Below the pieces are notes generated by a model. The model was not told the DNA's origin. It saw nothing but the letters and a program-made list of their open reading frames with translations, and ran no database searches. This document shows, piece after piece, positions 1 through 8,557 of a stretch of 64,000 nucleotides of DNA. Within the stretch, counting starts at the first letter, position 1. The number at the start of each line of letters is the position of its first letter. A program made the position numbers and the translations under genes. The stretch is from positions 1,888,001 to 1,952,000 of the forward strand of contig NZ_CP042808.1 of NCBI RefSeq assembly GCF_004014775.2, given 5' to 3'. Source of the stretch: Acetobacter oryzoeni (lineage in GTDB: Bacteria > Pseudomonadota > Alphaproteobacteria > Acetobacterales > Acetobacteraceae).

Positions 1-567
1 GTAAATAAGCAACTGAAAAGCCAGTTTGTATTCTTTTTTGTCACGCGCCATCAGGCTCAGCGCTGCACTTAAACCACCACCTGCACTTTCACCCGCAACA
101 ACAACCTTATCACGCGAAATACCAAGTTTGCTGGCGTTTTCATGCACCCATTTCAGCACTGCGTAACAGTCTTCAATCGCACCGGGATATTTGACCTCAG
201 GCGCCAGCCGATAATCTACAGAGAAAATCTGAAATCCCAGATCACTGGCCAGCTTTTGGCATTTGGGGTCATCCACTTCTGGATGGCCAGAAACAAGACC
301 GCCACCATGAATGTAAACCATGGCAGGCGCATTGGGCTGCACTTCACGCGGCGTATAAACAACCACACGCACATCTGGGGCATTGTTCAACCCCGGTACG
401 TATTCTTCCCGCGTGATAACATCTGGCAGAGGCCGACCTTCTATAAGGCGCACAGATGTTAGAAAAACTTCTCGCACTTCTGGCAGTGAAAGCGACGAAA
501 GACCATCAAAAGATGGCATTTTCTCAAGAATGGGAAGGAATTCGGGATTAACTACTGATTTTGGCAT
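1..567 (-). CDS. Alpha/beta hydrolase (HSL-type esterase/lipase), 3' part missing
   Basis: Seen: an open frame from ATG 567 runs off the left edge with no stop, giving 189 codons. A GGAGG ribosome site lies just upstream of the ATG. HGGG (residues 87-90) forms the oxyanion hole and GESAGG carries the nucleophile Ser161. A YRLAPE motif lies between them. These are the signatures of the hormone-sensitive lipase family, which hydrolyses short acyl esters. There is no signal peptide, so it is probably cytoplasmic. The catalytic Asp and His should lie beyond the edge. Substrate unknown. A second family member lies at 20586-21644. Confidence 0.9.
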   Translation of the reverse strand, partial: MPKSVVNPEFLPILEKMPSFDGLSSLSLPEVREVFLTSVRLIEGRPLPDVITREEYVPGLNNAPDVRVVVYTPREVQPNAPAMVYIHGGGLVSGHPEVDDPKCQKLASDLGFQIFSVDYRLAPEVKYPGAIEDCYAVLKWVHENASKLGISRDKVVVAGESAGGGLSAALSLMARDKKEYKLAFQLLIY

Positions 568-923
568 AGTAACTCGCCTCCTATTTTGCGGCTGGCATCA
601 CAGACCATGCCGCAAGACAAGTGTATATACCTATGAACCTTAGAGTTTATTGATTGGTATCAATATAAAAATACAATACTCAGATATTTTATATATGATT
701 TTCACATAACATATTATGTTTATACGTATTATAAGTTTAATTTATTAAAAGAAATACTATTTAAACGTAATTGAAATTCATAATATATTTTATGTTTTCT
801 GTATGAATATAAACGACACCAAGCAACAACAGGTATTCTAAAAATACCAGCTAACCTATTACCCAGATAGATTCATGGTCAGCCTGATTGACACCAGGCT
901 GACCATGAAAACACTTTCTTTAA
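568..923. other. AT-rich intergenic region
   Basis: This spacer lies between the esterase start and the end of the Hint-repeat gene, both on the minus strand. It is strongly AT-rich from about 640 to 850 and probably holds the esterase promoter. No open frame in it looks coding. The only clear structure is the perfect stem-loop at 872-909. Confidence 0.6.
872..909 (-). terminator. Perfect 15-bp stem-loop, probable terminator of the Hint-repeat gene
   Basis: Arms 872-886 and 895-909 are perfectly complementary over 15 bp, with an 8-nt loop. The hairpin starts 14 nt past the end of the minus-strand gene 924-4640. No good U-tract follows on the minus strand, so it may protect the transcript 3' end rather than terminate by itself. 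Confidence 0.6.
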
Positions 924-3900
924 TTAAGCAAAACTCTTTTTGCTATCAGCTTGTTTTTCAGTGTTCGCAATGTAAGGCCCTGCAGCACGGATTGTTATGG
1001 AAAGCAGCGCTATTTCATGGCCGATCAGATGATCTTCCAAGGGCAACAAGGCATTGCCATCTGTCCATGCGCAATCTGTCCAACCCGTTTCATGCCAGCC
1101 TTCGGGCTTGTCCTGCTTGAGATGTGCGATGATGCCATGCTGCTTTCCGGCTGCGGCAAGATGCACATCCGCTACAGCTACGCCCATAACCCGACGGTCA
1201 TCCACAAAAGGCCCGATGACATCGGCAGGCCGTGCAGCGCGGGAAACAACGCGTACAAAGCGTGTACCTGCACGCAGCATAAAGCTATACCGCTGGCCGT
1301 TACGCCGCACGGCACGCACAATGGCGCCTTTATCTGTTACCAGATGCAAGTCTGGCTCCTCAGTAAGAACCTGCGGTGCTTCAGCCACCAGATGCTCTGC
1401 AATACCTGTTGAGCGGTCTGCCAATTTGCGGAACAGCGGCTCCACAAAAGCACGATCCACACACAAATCTACTGCAGCATCTTTTTCCCAGCTTTTGACT
1501 TTTCCGCCCATGCTCATGACAGAGCCAGCCTGACGGAACGCCCGGCGGTTACCGGTATCCAAGTAGCTTTCTGTCAGCATACCATCTGCTGTAATCACAG
1601 AATGTTCTTCTGTTTCTACATGATAGTAATCGTAAGAGGTGATAGATTTATCATAAAAGATGGAAGATCCGTTCACCAACATGCGCACAGGCACAAACTT
1701 GCCTTCAAAGAACAGGCAATGTTCAGATGTAATCAGCATATCCTTGTAAGGCACGCCATCTGCAATGGCATCCTTAAGGATACGCACTGGGTATCCTGCC
1801 TCATCATCTGGCAGACCAGCCCGCACATTGGCATGCGCCTTACCAGCCCATGTCACTTTACGAACAGTGCTTTGACCATCTGCAAATGTGAGAACTTTAT
1901 CCCCCAGCTGCAAAGTTTCAACTGCAACATCACCAGACAGTGTGCGGATCATGGAGCCTGCAAGAAAACAGACTTCATAAACGGCATTGCCATCCGCATC
2001 AGAAGAAAGTTCGTACCCATACTTGCTGACATCATCAATATGCAGCGTAACAGATCCGCCCTCGTTAAAGGACAAGGTGACGTAATTACCATCTGCTGAA
2101 TAACTGGTGGAGGTAATATCGGCTGCCTTAACCCCGGCAAGCACAATACCGTCCGAGTTTCCGGCAGAATTGCCGTCAAAACCAGTCACTTCTGTCGTAA
2201 CTGTCGTGGCGGAAGATGTATCAATACCATCCAAGGTCAGCCCGGTATTGGTGCTACCTTCCAGATCAACAACCCCACCAGCTGCGGCCCATATGGTGGC
2301 TTTGCCACCATTTTGCAAAGCTTCTGTACCGCTCAGCACACCACCGCTTTGCACATTCAGCCTGCCGCCACTGGCAACATTTACATCTGCAGCAGACCCA
2401 CCAGAGTTAACATCCACCGTGCCACCAAACACATTAGCACTCTGCAAGGAACCCTGGGAATAAACGTCGAGCGTGCCACCGCTTTCTACGGTTTCGCCTT
2501 TTGCTGTGCCGCCTGTATCAACATCTTCCAGGCCGCCTTTGTTGACTGTTGTAGATGTAGCAACGCCACCATTCTGCACAAACTCTATGCCGCCAGAATT
2601 CACAACAGCACTCACAGCAGAACCGCTGATATAGCCAAAGCCGGTAACATTATACGTGGTGTGATAAGCGATACCACCAGCACTCACAACTTCATGCCCG
2701 TGGCTGGTGACAATCATGTCACTATCCTGCCCGCCGGACATCACACGTTCTTCAGCCAGATTAGAGATTGTGCCTGAAACGGCACTGCCCCAATCATACT
2801 GACGGGCATGGTTGATTTCAAAACCACTGACCAGACCACCAGAGGCAACAGTCTGGATACCGTTATCTACAATGCTGATATTTGTGGCTGTGCCTTTTGA
2901 ATCAACTTCGGAATATCCGCCTGCTGTAATTGTTACGCCGTTTTCGTAACCTCCAGATAGCGCAGAAACTTTTGCTCCAGCACTTAAAACGCCACCGCTC
3001 AATGCGCCGCCGCTCAGCACGGTTATGCCACCAATAATACCGGCGGATGCAATTGTTAGCGTGCCATGAGCGTTTACCGTCTGATCAACAGCACTGCCGC
3101 CAGCGTTTACGTATTCGCTCCCGCTTCCATTAATTGTTGTGTGAGATGTTAGGCCACCCGATGAAACATTGATCCATCCACCGGAATTTACCGTGGCATT
3201 ATCCAGTGTGCCTGCAATAAAGCCAAAACCCGTATCATTAAAAATTGTGTTTACGGCAGTACCACCCGCGCTCACCACTTCATGCCCGTGGCCGGTAACT
3301 GTCATGTCGGCATCATAACCACCAGACTGAACGCGCTCTTCACCCAAATTCTCAATCAGGCCACTTACGGCACTGCCGGCGTTATTCTGCCGCCCCATAT
3401 CAATGGTGAAATTGCTGACAACACCACCCTGAGCAACATTCTCTACGCCATAGCGGTGAACCAGAGTATTGGAGGCGCTGCCGTCAGACTGAATATCTAC
3501 GGTGCCGCTGGCATTTACAGTCTGGTTAATAGCTGTGCCACCCGAGCTCACAACTTCAAGGCCACCGGCATTCACTGTTGTGCCAGATGCAATACCACCA
3601 GCACTTACCTGAAGCTGCCCGCCATCCAGTATTGTTCCAGAAGTAACCCCTTTTGTTTTCGCCAACTGAAGGCCGCCGGAAGAAACGATTGCGGATTCAC
3701 TTAAACCATTCAGAACAGCATCTTCACCACCATTATTGATAGTGGTGTTGTATGCTGAACCATTTGTATATTCTACAATTAAACCATTATTATTCACGAT
3801 CGCATCATACGATACGCCGCCATCAATAAATGCGCCATTTGCGTAGTTCGAGCCTTGGCTCGTTACGGTCACAGCAGAAACAACACCATTGCTCTGTACG

Positions 3901-4640
3901 GTAATGCCAGCATTAGTCAGAGTGACACCGGATGCCAGGCCACCATCATTCACCACCATATGGTCATGATAAACTGTTACATCATCGGCAACACCGCCTG
4001 AGTTCACAATAACATCGTGAATTTCGGATGCAGTACTGGTTTGCGGCGTATTCCCTGAAACATTTACGCCAGAAACATAACCCTTATCACCAACAACAAG
4101 AGTATTTTCGGCATCTCCTGTAATCGTAACATCCGTTGCAGAAGCACCATCTGAAACTTCCAGGCTTCCGCCCGCTGTCATTGTTACGGTTGTAAGGCTG
4201 GCAGATTGTTCTGCCCCTACAGATCCGCCTGAATCAACTGTAACCGAGCTTCCTGCCCCTCCCATAAAATCAACATCGGCACCACTTTGCACCGACAAAG
4301 ATGAAATAGTGCCGTATCTATTTTCAAATATTGCGCCAGACTGAGCAGAAACATTATTGGCTTTACCGTAATTATAGAATCCACCACTGCCTTGCACAGT
4401 CACACTCGTAACGGTGGCTGTATTCTGAAAGCTGCCGCCACTTTCAACAACAGTATTTTGCGCCGAACCAAAATTCTCAAACGAACCTTGATCCGTTACG
4501 TTTGACACCGTAGCAAGGTTGGTAAAGGAACCACCATTTTGAACAGTTAAACCTACAATAGTTCCGTTCATAAATGTGCTTGTTTCACCACTTCCAACAA
4601 CAACATTTGACAAAACATTACTATCTGCAACCACGACCAC
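924..4640 (-). CDS. Strand-loop-strand repeat protein with C-terminal Hint (Hedgehog/intein) domain
   Basis: Residues about 1-830 are short repeats of the type SGG-x-hydrophobic-x(n)-G, with strands separated by glycine-rich turns. This is the strand-loop-strand pattern of AIDA-type autotransporter passengers. Two near-copies of an 85-residue module sit at about 395-480 and 591-676. A Hint_2-type domain begins at Cys891 (CFLAGSMI) with the conserved block SEHCLFF around His974; about 150 further residues follow. No outer-membrane beta-barrel and no Sec signal peptide are visible. Known of the family: Hint domains self-cleave through the first Cys. Inferred: a secreted or surface adhesin-like protein with a self-processing end. 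Start: GTG 4640 touches the AAGGAG site; GTG 4634, two codons in, has the better 5-nt spacing. The long repeat ladder argues for a real gene despite the unusual composition. Confidence 0.85.
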   Translation of the reverse strand: MVVVADSNVLSNVVVGSGETSTFMNGTIVGLTVQNGGSFTNLATVSNVTDQGSFENFGSAQNTVVESGGSFQNTATVTSVTVQGSGGFYNYGKANNVSAQSGAIFENRYGTISSLSVQSGADVDFMGGAGSSVTVDSGGSVGAEQSASLTTVTMTAGGSLEVSDGASATDVTITGDAENTLVVGDKGYVSGVNVSGNTPQTSTASEIHDVIVNSGGVADDVTVYHDHMVVNDGGLASGVTLTNAGITVQSNGVVSAVTVTSQGSNYANGAFIDGGVSYDAIVNNNGLIVEYTNGSAYNTTINNGGEDAVLNGLSESAIVSSGGLQLAKTKGVTSGTILDGGQLQVSAGGIASGTTVNAGGLEVVSSGGTAINQTVNASGTVDIQSDGSASNTLVHRYGVENVAQGGVVSNFTIDMGRQNNAGSAVSGLIENLGEERVQSGGYDADMTVTGHGHEVVSAGGTAVNTIFNDTGFGFIAGTLDNATVNSGGWINVSSGGLTSHTTINGSGSEYVNAGGSAVDQTVNAHGTLTIASAGIIGGITVLSGGALSGGVLSAGAKVSALSGGYENGVTITAGGYSEVDSKGTATNISIVDNGIQTVASGGLVSGFEINHARQYDWGSAVSGTISNLAEERVMSGGQDSDMIVTSHGHEVVSAGGIAYHTTYNVTGFGYISGSAVSAVVNSGGIEFVQNGGVATSTTVNKGGLEDVDTGGTAKGETVESGGTLDVYSQGSLQSANVFGGTVDVNSGGSAADVNVASGGRLNVQSGGVLSGTEALQNGGKATIWAAAGGVVDLEGSTNTGLTLDGIDTSSATTVTTEVTGFDGNSAGNSDGIVLAGVKAADITSTSYSADGNYVTLSFNEGGSVTLHIDDVSKYGYELSSDADGNAVYEVCFLAGSMIRTLSGDVAVETLQLGDKVLTFADGQSTVRKVTWAGKAHANVRAGLPDDEAGYPVRILKDAIADGVPYKDMLITSEHCLFFEGKFVPVRMLVNGSSIFYDKSITSYDYYHVETEEHSVITADGMLTESYLDTGNRRAFRQAGSVMSMGGKVKSWEKDAAVDLCVDRAFVEPLFRKLADRSTGIAEHLVAEAPQVLTEEPDLHLVTDKGAIVRAVRRNGQRYSFMLRAGTRFVRVVSRAARPADVIGPFVDDRRVMGVAVADVHLAAAGKQHGIIAHLKQDKPEGWHETGWTDCAWTDGNALLPLEDHLIGHEIALLSITIRAAGPYIANTEKQADSKKSFA
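2613..2870 (-). repeat. Internal module, copy 2 (Hint-repeat protein)
   Basis: Residues roughly 591-676. SAVSG recurs at residue 619, again followed by EERV, HGHEVVSAGG and GFGYI. The offset from copy 1 is 588 bp, which suggests intragenic duplication. Edges are approximate. Confidence 0.6.
3201..3458 (-). repeat. Internal module, copy 1 (Hint-repeat protein)
   Basis: About 85 residues (roughly 395-480). The copy contains SAVSG at residue 423, then an EERV block, then HGHEVVSAGG and a GFGFI segment. The same order recurs 196 residues later. Edges are approximate. Confidence 0.6.
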
Positions 4641-5323
4641 TCCTTATTCGAATACTTCTTCATAATCAGATATCGTTAATTATGTTTTAAAATGGCGAAC
4701 AGAATCTGATTATGTTTTGTTATGTTAATCGTGGAAGAACATTCATCACATTTGTTGAAATTTTTCCAGAACTCTCTGAACATATCAGATCACTTATCCG
4801 AAAAATGATATGTATTATTTTATATTCTCACTATGTATTCAATTCATTTGTAAAACATGAAAATTATATTGTTATCAATGATTTAAAATATATCAGACAT
4901 AAAATCATTACATAAATTAATAGAATTTGTTTTATATTTTTTGTAATTTTTATTAAAATAATGAATAAAAAAGACACTCATGCAAAACACAAAATTGAAC
5001 ACTCTTTACCTTAAACACAAACCGGGCAAAAAATATTGCACACATAACGACACACTATATTTAAGAATTTGATTTTAATATTGAAATTATATCACCCTGA
5101 GGATGTTTTGTTTGTTTTTGTGTAATAAACATCAATAAACCCTCATATATTCCAATATCGCTGCCATACTTCGGACACAAATATTCCAGTCTGAGACCTT
5201 CCTTTTCTCCACCTAATCTGGCTCTGCCATGCAGGAATAGTTTGCGGGTGGACGCTGCCTGTATCCACCTGTAAGAATTTATAGAATATATACTTTATTC
5301 GTATCGTATTTTGGGAGCACTCA
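4641..5323. other. AT-rich divergent intergenic region
   Basis: It separates the minus-strand Hint-repeat gene from pgm on the plus strand and must contain both promoters. It is very AT-rich from 4670 to 5110. A 67-codon frame at 4712-4915 has biased AT composition and no visible ribosome site, so I do not call it. No hairpin or operator stands out. Confidence 0.5.
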
Positions 5324-6982
5324 ATGCCCAGCATAAGCCCATTTGCCGGTAAGCCGGTCGATCCATCCCGCTTAGTTAATATAGATACCCTGCTGGATGC
5401 CTATTATACCCGCAAGCCCGATCCCGCCATTGCAACACAGCGCGTGGCATTTGGCACATCGGGGCACCGTGGATCCTCGCTGAGCACCAGCTTTAACGAA
5501 AACCACATTTTGTCGATCAGTCAGGCAATTGCCGACTACCGCAAAGATGCAGGTATTACCGGGCCGCTGTTCATCGGCATTGATACTCATGCCCTCTCTC
5601 GTCCTGCGCTGAAATCTGCGCTGGAAGTATTTGCGGCCAATGGTGTGGAAGTTCGCATTGATGCGCAGGATGGCTACACTCCCACGCCTGTCATCTCACA
5701 CGCAATCCTGACCTATAATCGCAACCGTAGCAGCGATCTGGCTGATGGCGTAGTGATTACACCATCGCATAACCCTCCCGAAGATGGCGGCTATAAGTAC
5801 AATCCCCCCCATGGTGGCCCAGCGGATACCGATATTACCAAGGTAGTAGAAGCCGCAGCCAACGCCTACATGGCCAAGAACATGGAAGGCGTAAAGCGCA
5901 TTAGCCTTGAAGATGCGTTAAAGGCACCTACCACAAAGCGCCATGACTATATTACGCCATATGTGGATGATCTGGCATCTGTAGTGGATATGGATGTTAT
6001 CCGTGAATCCGGCATCTCTATCGGCATTGACCCGCTAGGCGGCGCCGCAGTGGATTATTGGCAGCCGATTATAGATAAATACGGTATCAACGCCACGATC
6101 GTCAGCAAGGAAGTAGACCCGACTTTCCGTTTCATGACCGCTGACTGGGATGGAAAAATCCGCATGGATTGCTCCTCCCCCTACGCCATGGCGCGTCTGG
6201 TTGAAATGAAGGACAAGTTCGACATCGCCTTTGCGAATGACACGGATGCAGACCGCCACGGCATTGTATCAGGCAAATACGGGCTCATGAACCCCAACCA
6301 CTATCTGGCTGTCGCGATTGAATACCTGTTCAGCAACCGCGAAAACTGGAACGCCAATGCAGGCGTGGGCAAGACGGTGGTAAGCAGCAGCATGATTGAC
6401 CGTGTAGCCAAGAAAATTCACCGCAAACTGGTAGAAGTTCCTGTTGGGTTCAAATGGTTTGTGGATGGTCTGTACCACGGCACGCTAGGCTTTGGTGGAG
6501 AAGAAAGTGCAGGCGCATCCTTCCTGCGCCGTGATGGCACAGTATGGAGCACAGACAAGGACGGCATCATCCTCGGCCTATTGGCAGCCGAAATGACAGC
6601 CCGCACCAAGCGCAATCCCGGTGCTGCATATGAGGATATGACCAAACGCCTCGGCACACCATATTACGCGCGTATTGATGCGCCAGCCGATCCTGAGCAG
6701 AAGGCTATCCTGAAAAACCTGTCTCCTGAGCAAATTGGCATGACCGAACTGGCGGGTGAACCAATCATCAGCACCCTGACGAACGCTCCCGGCAATGGGG
6801 CGGCTATTGGCGGCCTAAAAGTTTCGGCCAAGGATGGCTGGTTTGCGGCTCGTCCATCAGGCACTGAAAACGTCTATAAAATCTACGCTGAAAGCTTCAA
6901 GAGCGAAGCACACCTCAAAACCATTCAGACCGAAGCGCAAAATGCAATTTCGGCTCTGTTTGCTACGGCTGCCAAAAAGTAG
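5324..6982 (+). CDS. pgm: Phosphoglucomutase (alpha-D-glucose-phosphate specific)
   Basis: Interconverts glucose 6-phosphate and glucose 1-phosphate, the entry to UDP-glucose and polysaccharide synthesis. At 552 aa it has the full length of the bacterial family. Seen in order: GTSGHRG near residue 45; the catalytic phosphoserine loop TPSHNPP with Ser148; the Mg-binding loop DTDADR at 306-311; the sugar-binding GEESAG; and the phosphate-binding RPSGT at 510-514. A GGGAG ribosome site precedes ATG 5324. It is monocistronic as far as seen. It lies next to a group of sugar-transferase genes that would use its product. All key residues are present, so the enzyme should be active. Confidence 0.97.
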   Translation: MPSISPFAGKPVDPSRLVNIDTLLDAYYTRKPDPAIATQRVAFGTSGHRGSSLSTSFNENHILSISQAIADYRKDAGITGPLFIGIDTHALSRPALKSALEVFAANGVEVRIDAQDGYTPTPVISHAILTYNRNRSSDLADGVVITPSHNPPEDGGYKYNPPHGGPADTDITKVVEAAANAYMAKNMEGVKRISLEDALKAPTTKRHDYITPYVDDLASVVDMDVIRESGISIGIDPLGGAAVDYWQPIIDKYGINATIVSKEVDPTFRFMTADWDGKIRMDCSSPYAMARLVEMKDKFDIAFANDTDADRHGIVSGKYGLMNPNHYLAVAIEYLFSNRENWNANAGVGKTVVSSSMIDRVAKKIHRKLVEVPVGFKWFVDGLYHGTLGFGGEESAGASFLRRDGTVWSTDKDGIILGLLAAEMTARTKRNPGAAYEDMTKRLGTPYYARIDAPADPEQKAILKNLSPEQIGMTELAGEPIISTLTNAPGNGAAIGGLKVSAKDGWFAARPSGTENVYKIYAESFKSEAHLKTIQTEAQNAISALFATAAKK

Positions 6983-7333
6983 ACTGACTGAGTTTAGAGG
7001 CCGCCCTCAAATCATCAGTTTGCCAGAAAGATTATTCAGGAGCGTGGGCCACCGCGCCCCTGAATGCCCTACCCTACGAACGAGGCGGCGGCATATCTGG
7101 CTCATAGAACTGGCACTGCGCTATATCTTGTGGACACGGGCGTTGCAGATCAGGCCAGAAGGTTCTGACATCCTTGTCACGCATAACGCCTTCAATCCCA
7201 TCCGGCACATCAGCCGCTCTCCCGTGCAGCGGGCGACATTCCTGCCTTCACGTAAGCAAAAACTTACAGAAACCTTTAAGTACGACACACGTTTTTGGAC
7301 AATTTAGACACTTTTGAAACAGCCTGTTAGAAG
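6983..7333. other. Intergenic region with a possible gene remnant
   Basis: It lies between pgm and the broken pyruvyl-transferase gene. The composition is GC-rich, unlike the AT-rich genes that follow, until about 7250. No clear terminator was seen after pgm. A short open stretch on the minus strand is listed separately. Confidence 0.4.
7074..7247 (-). pseudogene. Possible remnant of an unrecognised gene
   Basis: On the minus strand a frame is open from 7247 to a TAG at 7074-7076, about 57 codons. It reads like ordinary protein, with DVPDGIEGVMRDKDV and a proline-rich end CQFYEPDMPPPRS. It begins directly after a TGA and has no convincing start or ribosome site. I take it as the 3' end of a lost gene. 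Product unknown. It could also be chance. Confidence 0.25.
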
Positions 7334-8557
7334 ATGAAAAGCATGTTTGCAAAAACCAAAGGCGAAAACGTGGATACAGAGAGATATCTCATTGGAGCTA
7401 TTGGTGGCCCCAATTTTGGGGACGAAGCTATCCTGAAGATATGGACACTTTATTATCGGGCACAGTTTGAAGGCCGTTTGATCTGCGATGGTTTCAGAAA
7501 CCCTTGCCTGACCTTTGATCTGGGTAGCGATGTTCAGTCCGCCCCTCTGCATCTAAGTCTCTGGCAGGCTGTGACTGACCTGAAAACCATCTACACCAAC
7601 AAGGGAAGCATAACCTTTGAGGATATTGATCTGGTTCTAAAGCCTTTTGAAGAAACCAATATATAATCCATACATTTTGTTGGTGGAGGGTATATTAATG
7701 CTCTCTGGCCCATAAATTATGCACTTTTGGGACTGGCCCGTTTTGCCGGTTGGAAACTGAAAGTTCCTGTTATTGCAACAGGCCAAGGGCTGCTTCCCGC
7801 TTTGCAGACTGAACACGATGAGCTCAGGACGCTATTCGGAAGCCTCGAAAAAATAGATACAAGAGAGCAGTATTCGGAAGAAGTATCAGGATCTCCCACC
7901 TGTACCGGAGACGATGCTATACTCTATTTTGCAGGCGATGAATCTGTTTATAACTTTCATTACAGCCAGCCATTTATCGGTTTATCCTTACAGAATCATC
8001 TTTTTTCAGGATTAAGTGTCATTGGTGGTTTTTTTACCGATGAAGCACTAACGGCCATGAAAAAAGCCGGTTTTGGAAAAATTCTCATATTTGAAGCAGC
8101 TCCAGAAGACATTCACCAGTTAGATCGCAGCTTTCTGGAAAAAGCTTACCGATATGGAATATATGTAGAATTTGTCTCCACATTTTCCATGTTGGAAAAA
8201 GGGTTGCCATATCACCCTGATAGTTTTGTTTTCACATCAAGATATCACGTCCACTTTTTCTATGCGATGATGGGAATTGGTGGCGTAGCTTTGTATGAGA
8301 ATGATTACTATAAGATCAAACATGCGGGTATTACGGCAATGGGCAGTCTATGGCCTGTCATGAAAGCTGATGATCTGAATATTCCGCAAGCTATCAAAGA
8401 GATTTCCAAAGGCAGCATTGCTGTCATTCCAGAAAAGAAGTTTGAATTTATAGAAAGAAAAAAAGGGCTTTGCACAAATATGAAAAACATTCGTGCAAAG
8501 CCCCCTGAAAACCAGGAAACTATCCTGAAAATAATGAATTACGTTCTTGGGTTATGA
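7334..8557 (+). pseudogene. Polysaccharide pyruvyl transferase-like gene interrupted by an in-frame TAA
   Basis: Two open parts lie in one frame, 7334-7663 and 7667-8557, separated only by TAA 7664-7666 (codon 111). The upstream part carries GGPNFGDEAI at residues 24-33. Directly after the stop the frame continues HFVGGGYINALWP. Both are hallmark N-terminal motifs of the CsaB/WcaK pyruvyl-transferase family, which adds ketal pyruvate to surface polysaccharide sugars. Without the stop the product would be about 407 aa, normal for the family. The second part has only a TTG (7727) as possible restart and lacks the first motif, so it is unlikely to work alone. Alternatives are a sequencing error or a recoded stop. 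Its end overlaps the convergent glycosyltransferase gene by 6 bp. Confidence 0.8.

Noticed and set aside
924..4640. CRISPR-like or tandem DNA repeat array
   Set aside because: The periodicity is at protein level (strand-loop-strand); the DNA units vary in length and sequence and are coding.
4712..4915. 67-codon frame in the AT-rich spacer before pgm
   Set aside because: Its composition simply follows the AT-rich DNA (Ile, Tyr, Lys), with no ribosome site and no motif.
6834..7307. 157-codon frame overlapping the end of pgm
   Set aside because: The first part is pgm in another phase, the rest lies in a spacer, and the translation has no protein-like motif.
7727..8557. The downstream half of the pyruvyl-transferase as an independent gene
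   Set aside because: The only start is a TTG without a ribosome site, the N-terminal GGPNFGDEA motif is missing, and homology-like sequence continues upstream through the stop.
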